Source of the DNA: Pachyseris speciosa
Taxonomy: Eukaryota; Cnidaria; Anthozoa; Scleractinia; Pachyseridae
Direction of reading: 5' to 3'
Assembly: GCA_016490735.1 (NCBI GenBank)
Contig: JAEMWC010000653.1
Location: forward strand, 292,501 to 356,500
DNA: 64,000 nt
Below are positions 10,236 through 22,500 of the stretch, piece by piece; positions within the stretch are counted from its first letter, which is position 1, and every line of letters begins with the position of its first letter. A model generated the notes under the pieces. That model saw only the letters and a program-made list of their open reading frames with translations. It did no database searches and was not told where the DNA came from. A program made the translations under genes and the position numbers.

Positions 10236-13200
10236 AACATCTTCGTTTGAACTTGAAATGATGGACCGCAACAACAAACATTCTAGAACACTCTAGAGAT
10301 TTGAATGGCTCAGCGAATAGACACCCTAAAGTAGGCAGATGGTCGCAGTTACTTCAGAGAACAAGCTCAGGAAAATCAGTACAGTGCACAAAGCCATGGG
10401 CTACTGGCACACAAAGCAGCTAATTTCTCTGTTTCATATCAGAGTGTTTGGTAAACAAGGTCAAAAGAAGAACGCTCCATTTACCGTCTTTCTTTGTTTA
10501 TAAAATATAGACATTATCATTATCATCATAGCCGCGTCCTCGTTTCCTCGAAATCTTGTTCAAATGTATAAAAAAATGTCCTTGATAAAGCTCAAATTAA
10601 CCATAAAGACCACAAACGCAAGAAAAATATTTTGCACGCATGGTTTCTTAAAAAAATTATTTTGAAAAAACGTTGGCGAATATCTGACAGGCCTTAAATA
10701 TAAGCTTTTGCTGTAAACGTGATGCTTTTCAAAAAGCTCTCTAACCCATCTCGAACTTCTTCCCTGGCAACAGGATTTCACTGCAGTGAATTTTTGTTTG
10801 ACATCTGAGCCATACAAAAATGCTTCTTTGTGTTGTTGTTTTTTTTTCGTACGTTGCACGTGATATCAGAGTGATTCTTTATGTCTGACAGAACATCGGC
10901 AGCCACAACGGTCAAAAATAATTTATTCAGGCTGCCGCTGTGGTTCAGTGTTCTTTTGTCTGGATACACTAATGTCACCACAAACAGTCCTTCTCGGGAC
11001 TACACTCACCCGGACGATCGTGCTTCACTTAGTTATGACACTACATCTTATTTGCGATTTTGATAGTAATTTTTGCTTACGTCGTCTCGTCGTAAATAAA
11101 TTACAAGTTAACGTTGTCTAGACGGTTGTTCATTGATGCTTTACTTTACTCTCTTGAAAGGAGGCTGATCGCAACAAGAAATCACCATTAAAACTGAACA
11201 AGTCAGGCTCCTTTGATCACAGATCATACAAAACGCTTTTTATGTTCTCTTTCCCGCTAATGTAACTTTATTGTGTTATCACACGTGGAAAAATGAAATT
11301 ATGACCGTTTCCATTCGTCTCGTCTGTATGCATGTTTTGGTTTTAAAAAGTGTTAACTAGCCACTGTTGGGAGGATACATTGTGCTGGCAGTGGCTTCAA
11401 CAAGAAATCGATTGAGTAAAAGCCTGCAGGAGAAAGGGATTTATCTAGCGACTTGTACAGCGACTAACAACACGCTGTCGGTCCCCACTTAGCTACGTCA
11501 ATGCTTCTGTGAAACGATCTCGCACATCATTGGCTAATTTTGTCTGTCACATGACATGTCTCCGCCCAATCTATTTTTAGCATGCGTTTGACGCATGCGA
11601 ACTGGACATTAACTTTGGCGAGCATGCATCACAAGTGATTATCGTGCGAACTTTGTTCTGCGAAACTTGTGAGTCCTCTTGACAAAAAGGCAAATATTTT
11701 CTGTAAAATTAAAACCGTCGCCACAGCACTCGGAAAACTTTTTAAAACTAAGCAAATGGCACAACTCTTCATCTCGAGAAATTCTGTGTGATGAGTCGCC
11801 GACACATAAGTTCAACCAGTCGGGCTGGCTTACAATTGAGCTTATTTTATTCAAAATAGTTGCAGCCAACAGTCGATGTTGATACCGGTAAGTGAATCCT
11901 TAAAAAAACGTACTGTGGCTTTTATTAATCTAATGGATTCCAGTTAAACTTTCCCAAATAATCAATGGCTTACGGGAAGTGTTTATGAAGAACAAGGTAG
12001 GGTACTGGACTTTTGTTTGTGTTTTTGTAAGCTTGGTCTGTTCAAAGTTTGGCGCTTTTCACAACACGCGGGGACTATCCCACAATGTAAGTAGATTTAA
12101 CGCATTGAGACGCCTTAATCACGGTCATCTGAAGTTCCGTTCCTTTCAGATGACGAACGGGGAAGGCTGTATAAAGCATCATTTGCATATGAGTAATGCT
12201 CGCAACGGCTTTGTGAAGCCAACACGAAGCCAACAGACAGAAGAAAACGTTGTGATTTCACAGTCGTTAGTAAAGTACAGGCTTCAACGTGAATGAAACA
12301 TACGTCCTTTAATCACAAAATTATCAAATTATGATGTTTGCTGCTGAAGTAAACGGCAAATGTGCCGCATTTCGATGAGAAGCCGTTGGCAGTTGTGCAA
12401 CACTTAGCTGCCCGCCATCTTTGTTTGGCAGGTCGAAGGCCGCGTGATTGTTGTCAATGATCCCATGGGAATCTCACTCGTGAATAAATAACTCACTTAG
12501 TTTTCCGGTTCAGTGAACACACCAATAAGAAGGCGACAAGACCTCGTCTTTATGCAATGTATGCGTCCTCGTGAAGCCCTTGTAGTCAAAGCAATGATTC
12601 TTGTAAAGCCCGTAGTTTTGTAGACGTTGCGTGAGTTGTATTCATCGTATGATCGTTTGGTACCCCTTGAATGATCGTCTTGTGTGTGTGGCTTCTCGGT
12701 TAGCGGCGCTTTACAGGTAATTATCGATGTCGGCATTTACAGTTTCCTGTGCACCTTTTTGAGATGGAATCTGTGTAGTTTATGTATGAGTATCGGTATT
12801 AATGGTATCGAAAATGTGCTTGTTTTTATTAGATTTCATCTCATTAGTCTTCCAGTATATATCTCACGTGATACATCACTTGAGATTTTCATGACTAAAC
12901 TCTTTGTTGTTTTGCATTTTTGTATTTGCATATTAATTAATCAGCTTACCACGGCTAGTTAAATATACACGAGTCATTATTAACCTTGCTCACTTATGGT
13001 AAATTATAATCCTCAATATTTACCTCTGTCAACCGTCACGTTGGTTTCTTCACATATCGTAATGCTTTGTTATTGTATCCCATTTTCCCCATATCAACTT
13101 ACCTATGGTTCTTTGGTTTGTTTATACGCTTCTTCCTTATGTCCTCTTCCATTTGTTTGACAAGAAGCGATATTGATTGTTTTTTTTTCCTAAAGATAAA

Positions 13201-13542
13201 AAGTTATGCTTGCTTGGTCTGTTTGTAAACATTTCTTATTTGATGACTGAATAGAACTTCAGTCGAGTGCAATGCTTTATCCTTGTAAGAAATCACTGAG
13301 AAAACCATTGAGTCTGACAAGCTTTTCCACTTCGACGGAAACTTTCAATCAGCTAATGACATTGTCCTGTTAACTGTTTAATATAGTATTTCCTTCTGTC
13401 TTGGTTAATACGAATGTGCCTGAGGTTTGACACAATCATGAGACAGTCAACTATTTCCTGTGAAATACATTTGGACTTTTAAATTAATCTGAGTGTTTTA
13501 CGAATATTAATGGCTTTTTCTCCGTTACTCTACCTTGCACAG
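10236..13542. other. Sequence upstream of the ATF7IP-like start; possible 5' exon
   Basis: I found no confident coding region here. A good splice donor (ccg|gtaagtg) at 11,887/11,888 follows a relatively GC-balanced block (about 11,590-11,887) and could end a 5' untranslated exon of the gene whose first coding exon has an acceptor at 13,542. This is inference from splice signals only. Small open frames on both strands have no recognisable domain. Confidence 0.3.
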
Positions 13543-13586
13543 ACTTAAAGTTCCATGGCGGAGATAGAAGCACCGAGAAAGAAACG
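13543..13586 (+). CDS. ATF7IP: ATF7IP-like coding exon 1 with start codon
   Basis: An acceptor (ccttgcacag) at 13,542 is followed by a short leader and ATG at 13,555, so an upstream noncoding exon is implied. The exon codes MAEIEAPRKK plus two bases of the next codon and ends at a GTAAGA donor. The basic run continues into exon 2 as PRKKRKVED, which closely matches a classical monopartite nuclear localisation signal. Confidence 0.55.
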
Positions 13587-16500
13587 GTAAGATATGGCAA
13601 ACAGGTGAAAAATGTGGTTGGATTTGTTGTTGCCTATATTCTTTTACTTACTGATATTTTACTTTGTTTAGGAAAGTTGAAGATGGAGTCACTTCTTCAA
13701 GTGAGTTTCTAATAATTTGTCCCCCGACTCATTCCCTAAAACACTCTAGAACAAAATAAAGAAAAGAAAGCTAATTTTACATTGCAATATCAGGGGAAAC
13801 GAAGACCACTAGGTATGAAATCAGTAGTTGTAAGAACTGTCACGGCTTGAACACAATAGGCAATACAATATCTAAGTCCTGATCAGCTTACAATATTGAA
13901 TGTTCTAAATCCGTTGCTTTGCATTATGCATTGTGATAAAACAGCTATTAAGTACTGTTCTGTAGTTCCTAATGTGAATGACCACTTCCTAGGATTTCAC
14001 CTATGGGCTTAAATGTAAGGAATGGGGAAATACACGGTTCCAATTTCCGTCACGTTGTAGAAGGGGTGTTTAATCAGGTTCAGTGGGGAGGGGTCGTTAA
14101 TTGACTGTGGAGTACGGCGCGGTGACTAAATTATTGTATTATCACTTTGTCAGGGTTATCCAAGGATAACTAAAAACAAATTTACGAAAGAAAACCATTG
14201 CCAACTTGGTGTACTTGACTGTTAAAGAAAAGGTTGGGTTTACACTGAGAAACTAACGACCATTTGGGCTAATACTTTTTCAAATTACACTGAAGACAGT
14301 AACACACCTTGGTTTTTACTTCCGTCTTGTTATCTAATCTTGGCGTTAGCAAGTTGTACTTTTTTTAGGCCGGTTACAGACGAGCAAGTTTTCCTTGACA
14401 AGTGTCATTGACAATTTTTATTTGCTCATATTTATGAACGACAAATTTTCTTTGACAAGTTTTGCCTTCACAAGTTTTATTTGCTGGTGTGAACGAACGA
14501 ACAAGTTTTTTTTGGCAAGTATTCACTGTAGCCAGCAATTCAATTACACAGCGGACAACAGTTTATTTGACAAGTTTTCCTTGTCGACCCGTACAGACGA
14601 ACAAGTTCTGCAATGTGTCAAGTTTTTCCTTGACAAGTGCACTTGTTCAAAAACTGGCATGCTAGTTTTTGAACAAATGCACTTGTCAAGGAAAAACTTG
14701 ACAATTTTGCCTTTACACACCAGCAAATACAGTTTGTCAAGTCAAAACTTGTCAAGGAAAACTTGCTCGTCTGTAACCGGCTTTACTGTATATATTTCTT
14801 GCCAAACTGCTGCCAAGTGAACGTACCTTTACGACTGTCAATCAAATAGAAACGTCCAGAAATGTTTGTAGTTTTTCCAACAGCCTAAAATTCTCACGTT
14901 TCTCAGCATCGACCTTTGTTGTTACCCGGCAAAATTGCACCCCTGCTTGCTGTAGACTAGTTATGGCCGCAACGATTTGATTAATTATGGACATGATCAT
15001 AACGAAAATATTAATCTAACTTGATATAGCTCGATCATCCGAACGGGCCTTTTTATGATTAGGACTGTTTGGTGACTGTGACTCATCATCAGGATCCGTC
15101 TGTTCTCCCCATGTTATGTACTCACAAGGAGTTGCGTGACATAAGCTGACAAAAAAAAAAAAAAGAAAAAAGAAAACGACTGCATTAGGAGTGCCTGTGC
15201 CAATGCTTACACTTTGATTTATACTTGGTGTTAGTCGTTGTTGACCTAATTTGCTTGTGGAAATGAAAGCTACCTTGCTTCCTGTCGTTGTTGTCGTCGT
15301 CGTCGTCGTCGTCGTTGTTGTTTATGTTCAGTTGAAATAGTTGCCATTCCCGTTTACCTATGTCCATCGTGACTTAACAATTACCTTACTTGTGGTTAGC
15401 GGTCAAGCTTTATTTTTTTGCGTCATCTTTGTCTCTTGACGTAGAATGTGTGTTCATAAAAAAGTTTGGGGATTTTTGCTACAAAAGTATTATGCACCTT
15501 CGGAATCATACATATTTAATTTGAATCTATTCAATCTGCGAAGTGTTAAAAAAGACAGCTATTTTGCTTTTTAACACCTAACGGTAACCTCCTCGTTTAG
15601 CAGTTTAAGAACGAGGGAGTGTTTTTGGAGAGGCATTTTTTGACTATCTCAGAAACAGTGCATGTTATGGGTTAAGAGTTTTTAGTGGATATCTAAGATA
15701 TTTTTTACAATAACTGTCAAAATTCTCGCACGCTAATTGGCTAATTTTTGCCATCAATAAGAGTACAGACAACTACAATTTCAATTCGTACGAAAGTTTG
15801 TAGCACAATGGAGTAGGGCGACACGCAGGACTTTATTGTTTTCAACTTTAGTTTTGTGGATGACACTCACCCTGACTGGGAAAAAAGAGCTAGAATTATC
15901 ATATACTTAAACTCCTACGCAGGAGCTTACGAAAATGGAGCAACTGAAAAAAAAATATGCGAGTCGTCTCCGCTGACATGCAAAAAATTGTTTTAAACGC
16001 TGTGTCCAAAGGCTCTAATCAAAACATAAGTTAAAGTGGCTTGTGAAGATTTAAGACACATGGTAACAATTCTCACAGTCCAGTTTCTTTCAAGGAAAAA
16101 AAAACACCTCGTATTAAATGACTGAGGAAGAGCCAGACGATCTCACCCTAGAGAAGAATTATAAACCCCCATGAAACTATGTGATATGCGGTATATAAAT
16201 CCATTGCCATTATGCATTACTTTAATGCCGAAACACGGACCTAAACATAAACGTTTTTACATCTTTACAAGGATGTTCAGGTCGTATTTTGACTTTGATT
16301 CAACTTTCTACAGAAAGTGAAGATTTTGATTGATGCATAGCAATTTTGGCCAAACGTCGAACTGTCAACAAAAGTTTTCTGTGCTGTCACTTTGACAACG
16401 GTTATGAGCAATTTATGATCAATAAGAGGGCAGACACAAAAACCGACAGCAATTTGTTTACTTGAAGACTTAAAAGGGGATGGACGCTTTTTGAGGCTTT

Positions 16501-19500
16501 TAAGTGGCATTTAAAGATGAGAGTAATTGGCGTTCATTTCATGAATATCGGTCAAATCACTTTTTGGGTGCATGTCACAGCGGGTGAATGTTTTTATCTG
16601 CATACCTAATTATTCAAAATTGTTCCTCCCTATCATTTATAGCCTTTGATTCTTCGTGTAAAACTGATCACTAACGGGTCCAAAGGTTAGTCTCACAAGC
16701 CTGCGCGCGCAGGCGTGTCTGTTGCAATCCTTTGCTGGCAAAGACACGCCTTATTATTTACTCTGGTTTTCTTGTTTACTTTTGGTTTTCACGTGACGTT
16801 ATCAAAATCTAAGACTCAAAAGTAAACAGACCTATTGCATTTTTATCTTCATCACGTAAAACATATTTTAGAAATGTTTCTGCTTCCATGTTTTCAGCTC
16901 GGTAGCGCGCTTTGTTTTTAAAATAGAGCAGTTTAAATTTGAGTTTTTCACAGTGCGTGACATAAAGATGTCTACCCACAAGCATATCACTTACATGAAA
17001 ACATCGATTCGCCGTGTGTTTTTGAAGTGTTAAAAGCCAATATAACAAAAGAACCGTCTATGTGAATGTTTGCAGGCTCAACAGAGCGAAGAAAGCCTTT
17101 GAGATAGCCACAGTAAGTTCCAGATGTTTTTCACTCGTTTAGGACCGCCATATTGGAGCCCCTCAAAGGGGCACCATCATGGCGCTTCCATACTAAACCC
17201 TATAATTTTGAGTGGTACATTTTGACAAACAAGACGCTCTATGAGCGTTAACTCGGGATACTTTTGTGCTGCAGAAGCCGGACGCACGCTTTCCGATTCT
17301 CGAAACTATCCGGCTAGTGGTTTGCTTTTGGGTTCAGATAAGGCCTTTTTGTTCACGTACGAGGAAAGCTCGTTAAACTGTTTTGAGAGTTGCCATCCAT
17401 ATTCGTTGTCAGCTGTTGTTGTTTACTTCTAAATTAAGTGGCAACATCAGGAGTAATTGTATGGCTCTCTCAAAACATTTTTTCTCTCTGCGAAGCTTGA
17501 AAACATTCGCATAGACACTTCTCTTAACATATTGGGTATTAAAAACTCGAAAACGCAAGGCGAATCGTTTCCGTGTATGTGACATGTTTCTCAGAAGCAA
17601 TCCAGATGTCATGCTTTGTAAAAAGAACTCGAAATTCAAACTGCTTTATTCAAAACAAAGCGTGTTACTTGGCTTAAAATGTCATTTACCTGATGAAGGT
17701 AAAAAATCTTAATGTTTAATTTTTAGTTTTTTTCTGACGTCACGTGAAAACCAAAAATTCGCAAACTTGTCTCTAAATGTAGAACAGTCACAGCGATTGA
17801 GTTGTGGTATAATCCGGATCAAATTACATCAAAACAACTTTGCGATTTTCTAAATATAGAACTGTCACAACGTTCTAATTTGAGTCGATACTCACAGCAC
17901 GTGCGAGGCTTCCAACCTTGTCTTAAATTCGGCAAACCTTTTCACGCGGACAGTCTGTACTGTATTAAAATCTAGCTTCACAACTTTACAACGATATGTA
18001 CAGGAAAATTTGTTCCGGCTGTCGAAGTGGATTATTTAACCTTGAGTGTTCACTTGCGGTCACGTATTGAATGGAAAGTATCACATTACGAAAACAACTT
18101 TGTGCAAATCTGTAATTTTTCAGTCACAGCATTCGAATTCGACGTGAGATATCGATTAGCCGATAAGCACTACACGTGCGAGGCTTCCAACTTTTTCTTA
18201 ACACTCGGCAAACCTTTTCACCCGGACAGACTGTGCTGTATTAAAATATCTAGCTTCACAACTCAAACACGATTAATTTGCATAACTTGAAAACTACCGT
18301 TGCGTGATGTTAGTCTTTCGACCTCTGGACTATGTGAAAACGTAAAGCTTGTGGGATGTGGCTGGAGTGACAAGGATACTTCACAAATTAATGTGATCAA
18401 GTAAGCTGAAGCCACTCAAAAGGCACTAAGGCCACAAGGTAGCGGGCATTACCCTTAAATCTACCAAAGCAAAGATTGAGCCCAAGTATTAGCAGCCATG
18501 GACAGCTGTTTTGGCCTTGTTAGGCCTCATCAGCATGGCATAGCTAATTTTTTATTTTATTAGCTTCGCCAGAGACCTGGCACGGACACTACAACAGGTT
18601 GCGCCAATTACTGTAGGCCCGTAACTGCAAATCCCTCCCCCGTAGCCACATTCTAGTAGAGATAGACCACCACACCGGGGACTACGTCCCCTACTCTTTT
18701 CGAACAGTGCGTGGGTTCTTTAACGTCCCACAGAATCAGTTATGAAGAGTTGTGAGACGGGGCCTACGGTTTATCGACCTTATCCGAGAAAACTAGAAAG
18801 TCTAACCATTTGCAGATATCATTACAAAGGCAGGACGTTCTCCTCAATTATTTAAAGACCCTTAGTGTTGGTCTGGCCGTGGTTTGAACCCGCGACCTCC
18901 CGCACGGTAGTCCGGTGCTCTACCACTGAGATAACCGGTCGGCCTCAAGGTAGCGGGCATTACTCCGCTACCTTGTGGCCTTAGTGCCTTTTGAGTGGCT
19001 TCAGCTTGCTTGATCACATTGATTTGTGAAGTATCCTTTTCACTCCAGCCACATCCCACAAGCTTTACGTTTTCATTGCTTGTTTTATTGATATGTGGGT
19101 ACTTGAGCCTGAACATTAGCTATGCCATGCTGATGAGGCCTAACAAGGCCGAAACAGCTGTCCATGGCTGCTAATGCTTGGGCTCAATCTTTGCTTTGGT
19201 AGATTCAAGGGGTAATGCCCGCTACCATGTGGCCTTAGTGCCTTTTGAGTGGCTTCAGCTTACTTGATCACATTAATTTGTGAAGTATCTCTGGACTATG
19301 TGGTTTGCTTTAACCAATGAACACACCGCCACGTGCCTGCTATTGTGCATTGGCCAATCCAAACACCGGAACGTAATTGTATTGTGCATTTTGCTGCACA
19401 GGAAAAAAAGAAAAGACTGAAATCAGACACATTTTATAACTCGGTATACTTGCAGTATCCCGAGTAATAACTCGAGTACGGGACATCGCACAACCCTGAA

Positions 19501-22500
19501 GCTTTGGCTTACTGTTTATTTATTAGGCCGGTTCAGATGCCATACTTCAGCCGGGCCGAAACGAATTCAACGAATTAAGTTCGTGTGAAGTACGGCGTCT
19601 GAATGAATTCGGAATGGCTGATTTATTCAGGATTAATCAATTTAGGTCGGCCTATCGTTGAATTCGATTCGGCTCGCATGAAGTACGGCGTCTGAACCGG
19701 GCCTTACTCTTCTACAATATCTCAATTTCTTGACTTAATCTATTGAATGGTTGACGATTTTATATTTTTTACTTGCGTGACGGAAAACCAAAAATTCCAC
19801 CTTATTTTGCAACATGAACTTAATTGCAGAGTTGCATGAGGATCATATAAGAAAGATTTAAATATTGCCGTTGTTACCATGGAGAAAATGTATATTTTTA
19901 AATACGTTTTTATTATTCCAATTTTTTGACCGCAGACTAAACGCTGCATTTTAATGTTCAATGGATCTTTGTTAGCCAAATTTAAATATCAAAAAGCCAT
20001 CACTACTTGGGGGTTTCAACTTAAGTTATGTATAGTCAACCAAAGAAAAGTAAACCAGTATACAAACACACCACCGATTTCTTTCGACCTCAACACAAAC
20101 TTTCCAGTCATTTCCTACCAACGTGTTAGAGATGCACACGGTGGTCCTGTTAGCGGGGTGCCATAACATTTGTTTCGTAATTCGGTGCTCAAGCGGTTTA
20201 CGGCCTGGGTTTAAAAATATCTAGAAATATGGTTGATCGCCAATATCTTTCTGCAGATTGCCCAGAACCGGATGAAATTTTCCTTGTATATAAATCTTGT
20301 CAGAATTAAAGAAAGATTTTAAAGCTTGGCGTTTCGGAGTCTTCATGACGCCATTATCAAGAGAAATAAACTATTAGAAAGCGAATATTTAAGTAGGCTA
20401 GAGGTGAAATTTACATACTGATTAGATGGCTAAACAAACACTAGCCTACTATTTTTCTTCCTCGCTTTTTTGCCCGGTAAAAAAGTGAAATTTTACTTCT
20501 GGTGGGAGGCCATACCGCGCGAATGACTGGAGACGAGAATGCGGAGCTGTGACGTCAAAACAAGACTCTTAGGTTTGCTTTTTCTCTGTCCCCCTTTCTT
20601 TCTCTTTTTTTGTTGTTACGGAAGTAGACTACACACCTTAAACCCATCTTTTCCTCCTCACAGCAGAAAAAACAAAGCACAGGGAAAACCGCGAGACTTC
20701 ATTCTTGTTAAAGTCACAGCTCCCTATTCTCGTCTTCGTGTGGATTCTCGTAGTGACATCTGGATTGCTTCTGAGAAACATGTCACGTACACGGAAATAT
20801 CGATTCGCCTTGTGGTTTCGAGTTCTGAATAACCGGTCTGTTAAGAGAAGTGTCTGTGAATGTTTCCAAGTTTAGCAGAGAGAAAAAATGTTTTGATAGA
20901 GCCAAAGTAAACTGCTCAGTTCCGGCCTTCATGTAGTATATTTAGAGGTGAACAACGAATATGGATGGCAACTCTCCAAACAGTTTTACGCGCTTTGCTC
21001 GTACGTAAACAGACGGCCTTATGCGAACCCAAAAGCAAACCATTAGCCGGATAGTTTTCGAGAATCGGAAAGCGTGCGTCCGACTTCTGCATCACAAAGG
21101 TATCCCGAGTAAACGCTCATAGAGCGTCTTGTTTTCCAACAAGAAGCGTGACATGTCACGTGATCTATGATAAAGTTTATTGTATTTAGAAATGTTAAGG
21201 GCGATGAGAACTTCCTTTGTGCCTAATTGGCCATGTTCTAAACGAGTAAGGGCCTGGGAAGGAATCCAAACTTCATTGAAAATCAGTGGCATTAAACTAA
21301 ATCGATTCTTATATAAAAGGTTATCTCAAAACAAGTACTTTCAGTAAGTTTGAGCATGTTTGGTCGAAAAGTCACCAGTTGACGTCCATTTAGATCTTTA
21401 AAAAATCCCATACAAATGTCTTTATTTCGGAAAGTTTGTCCCTCCAAACCATACAGTCTCTAATTTTCACAATTTTCAAAAGCTTTTGTTTCAGCTCCAA
21501 TTCAACTGAACAGCGTCAAAGTTGGTTAGGTGACTATTTTTGAGATGCTCTTTCATGCAATGTAAACAATGTTTTTCTAATCGATAAATTTTAAAACTCA
21601 CTCCCAGGCCCTCACTCGTTTAGAACATGGCCAATTTCTCTTCAGCCTCATTCCTCTGCCTTGCTATATTACGACAAATCATGTTATCTTCCACTGACTG
21701 CTTGAGTGGGGTGATGGAGGCACGCAACACAGTTGAGTGCTGTCATAAGGACACCTCGCTACTTTAAAAGTCGTGAAAGGGACGGGCGTTTCCCTCCCTC
21801 TTGCCATCCGCTCCTCCCTTCCCCTCCCCCAAAAATCGCTGATCTCCTAGTTCCGAGGGGGAGGGGGGGGGGGATGTCGGTGATGTTTTATTCTTTTAAT
21901 GCAATAAAGCTTGGGGTGGTTACCTGTTGAGGCCAAATAATCAAATTTCCAACGCGCACGTAATGAACATAAACGTTTAATCACTTCTAAAAACACGGTT
22001 GCTACAGAGAGAAAACAAAACGAAATGCATGTTACAAGTGAGCAAAAATAGACGGAAAATTGACAAGAAAGTATCAATAAAAAGACATAAAATTGAACCA
22101 GAAAAAGACACTTACAAACGTTGTATGATTTCCAGGACGGAACACGAAAGGCATAAATAAACGAGCGAAGAGGCATAAACGATCTCAGCGAGAGACAGTG
22201 GCGAAAGTACAACCGTAATAACGAAACTTGCATAAAAAGGAGCTAAAACAAAGGAAAATTATGCGAGAAAGAAGTAACAGAAATAACTTGAATAACTTAC
22301 GAAAAGCACGAAATTAAACGTGGCAAAGGCACTTAAGGAACGGAAAGAATGCGGCTTACAAAAGAACGCAATTAACACGTATAACCTACGACTAAAAAAA
22401 TTAACACAAAAAGCGGCAGCAACATCTGGCTCCCCTTAAGAGTTTTATGAACTCTTAACAGTCTTCAGTTCTCAATACAGTTTCAATGTCACAATTCGTG

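Noticed and set aside
11639..11869. A 76-codon minus-strand open frame overlapping a 67-codon plus-strand frame
   Set aside because: The minus frame starts without ATG and neither frame has a recognisable domain. The segment is better read as a possible 5' untranslated exon or promoter.
18881..18944. tRNA gene on the minus strand (also 44,628-44,690)
   Set aside because: A and B boxes are present, but no clean acceptor stem or cloverleaf is evident and the head continues into a shared repeat body. It is a SINE head.
21847..22233. 128-codon minus-strand frame and its twin at 27,747-28,064
   Set aside because: Both lie in the BEL/Pao LTRs and are open by chance; the shared sequence reflects LTR identity, not a gene.
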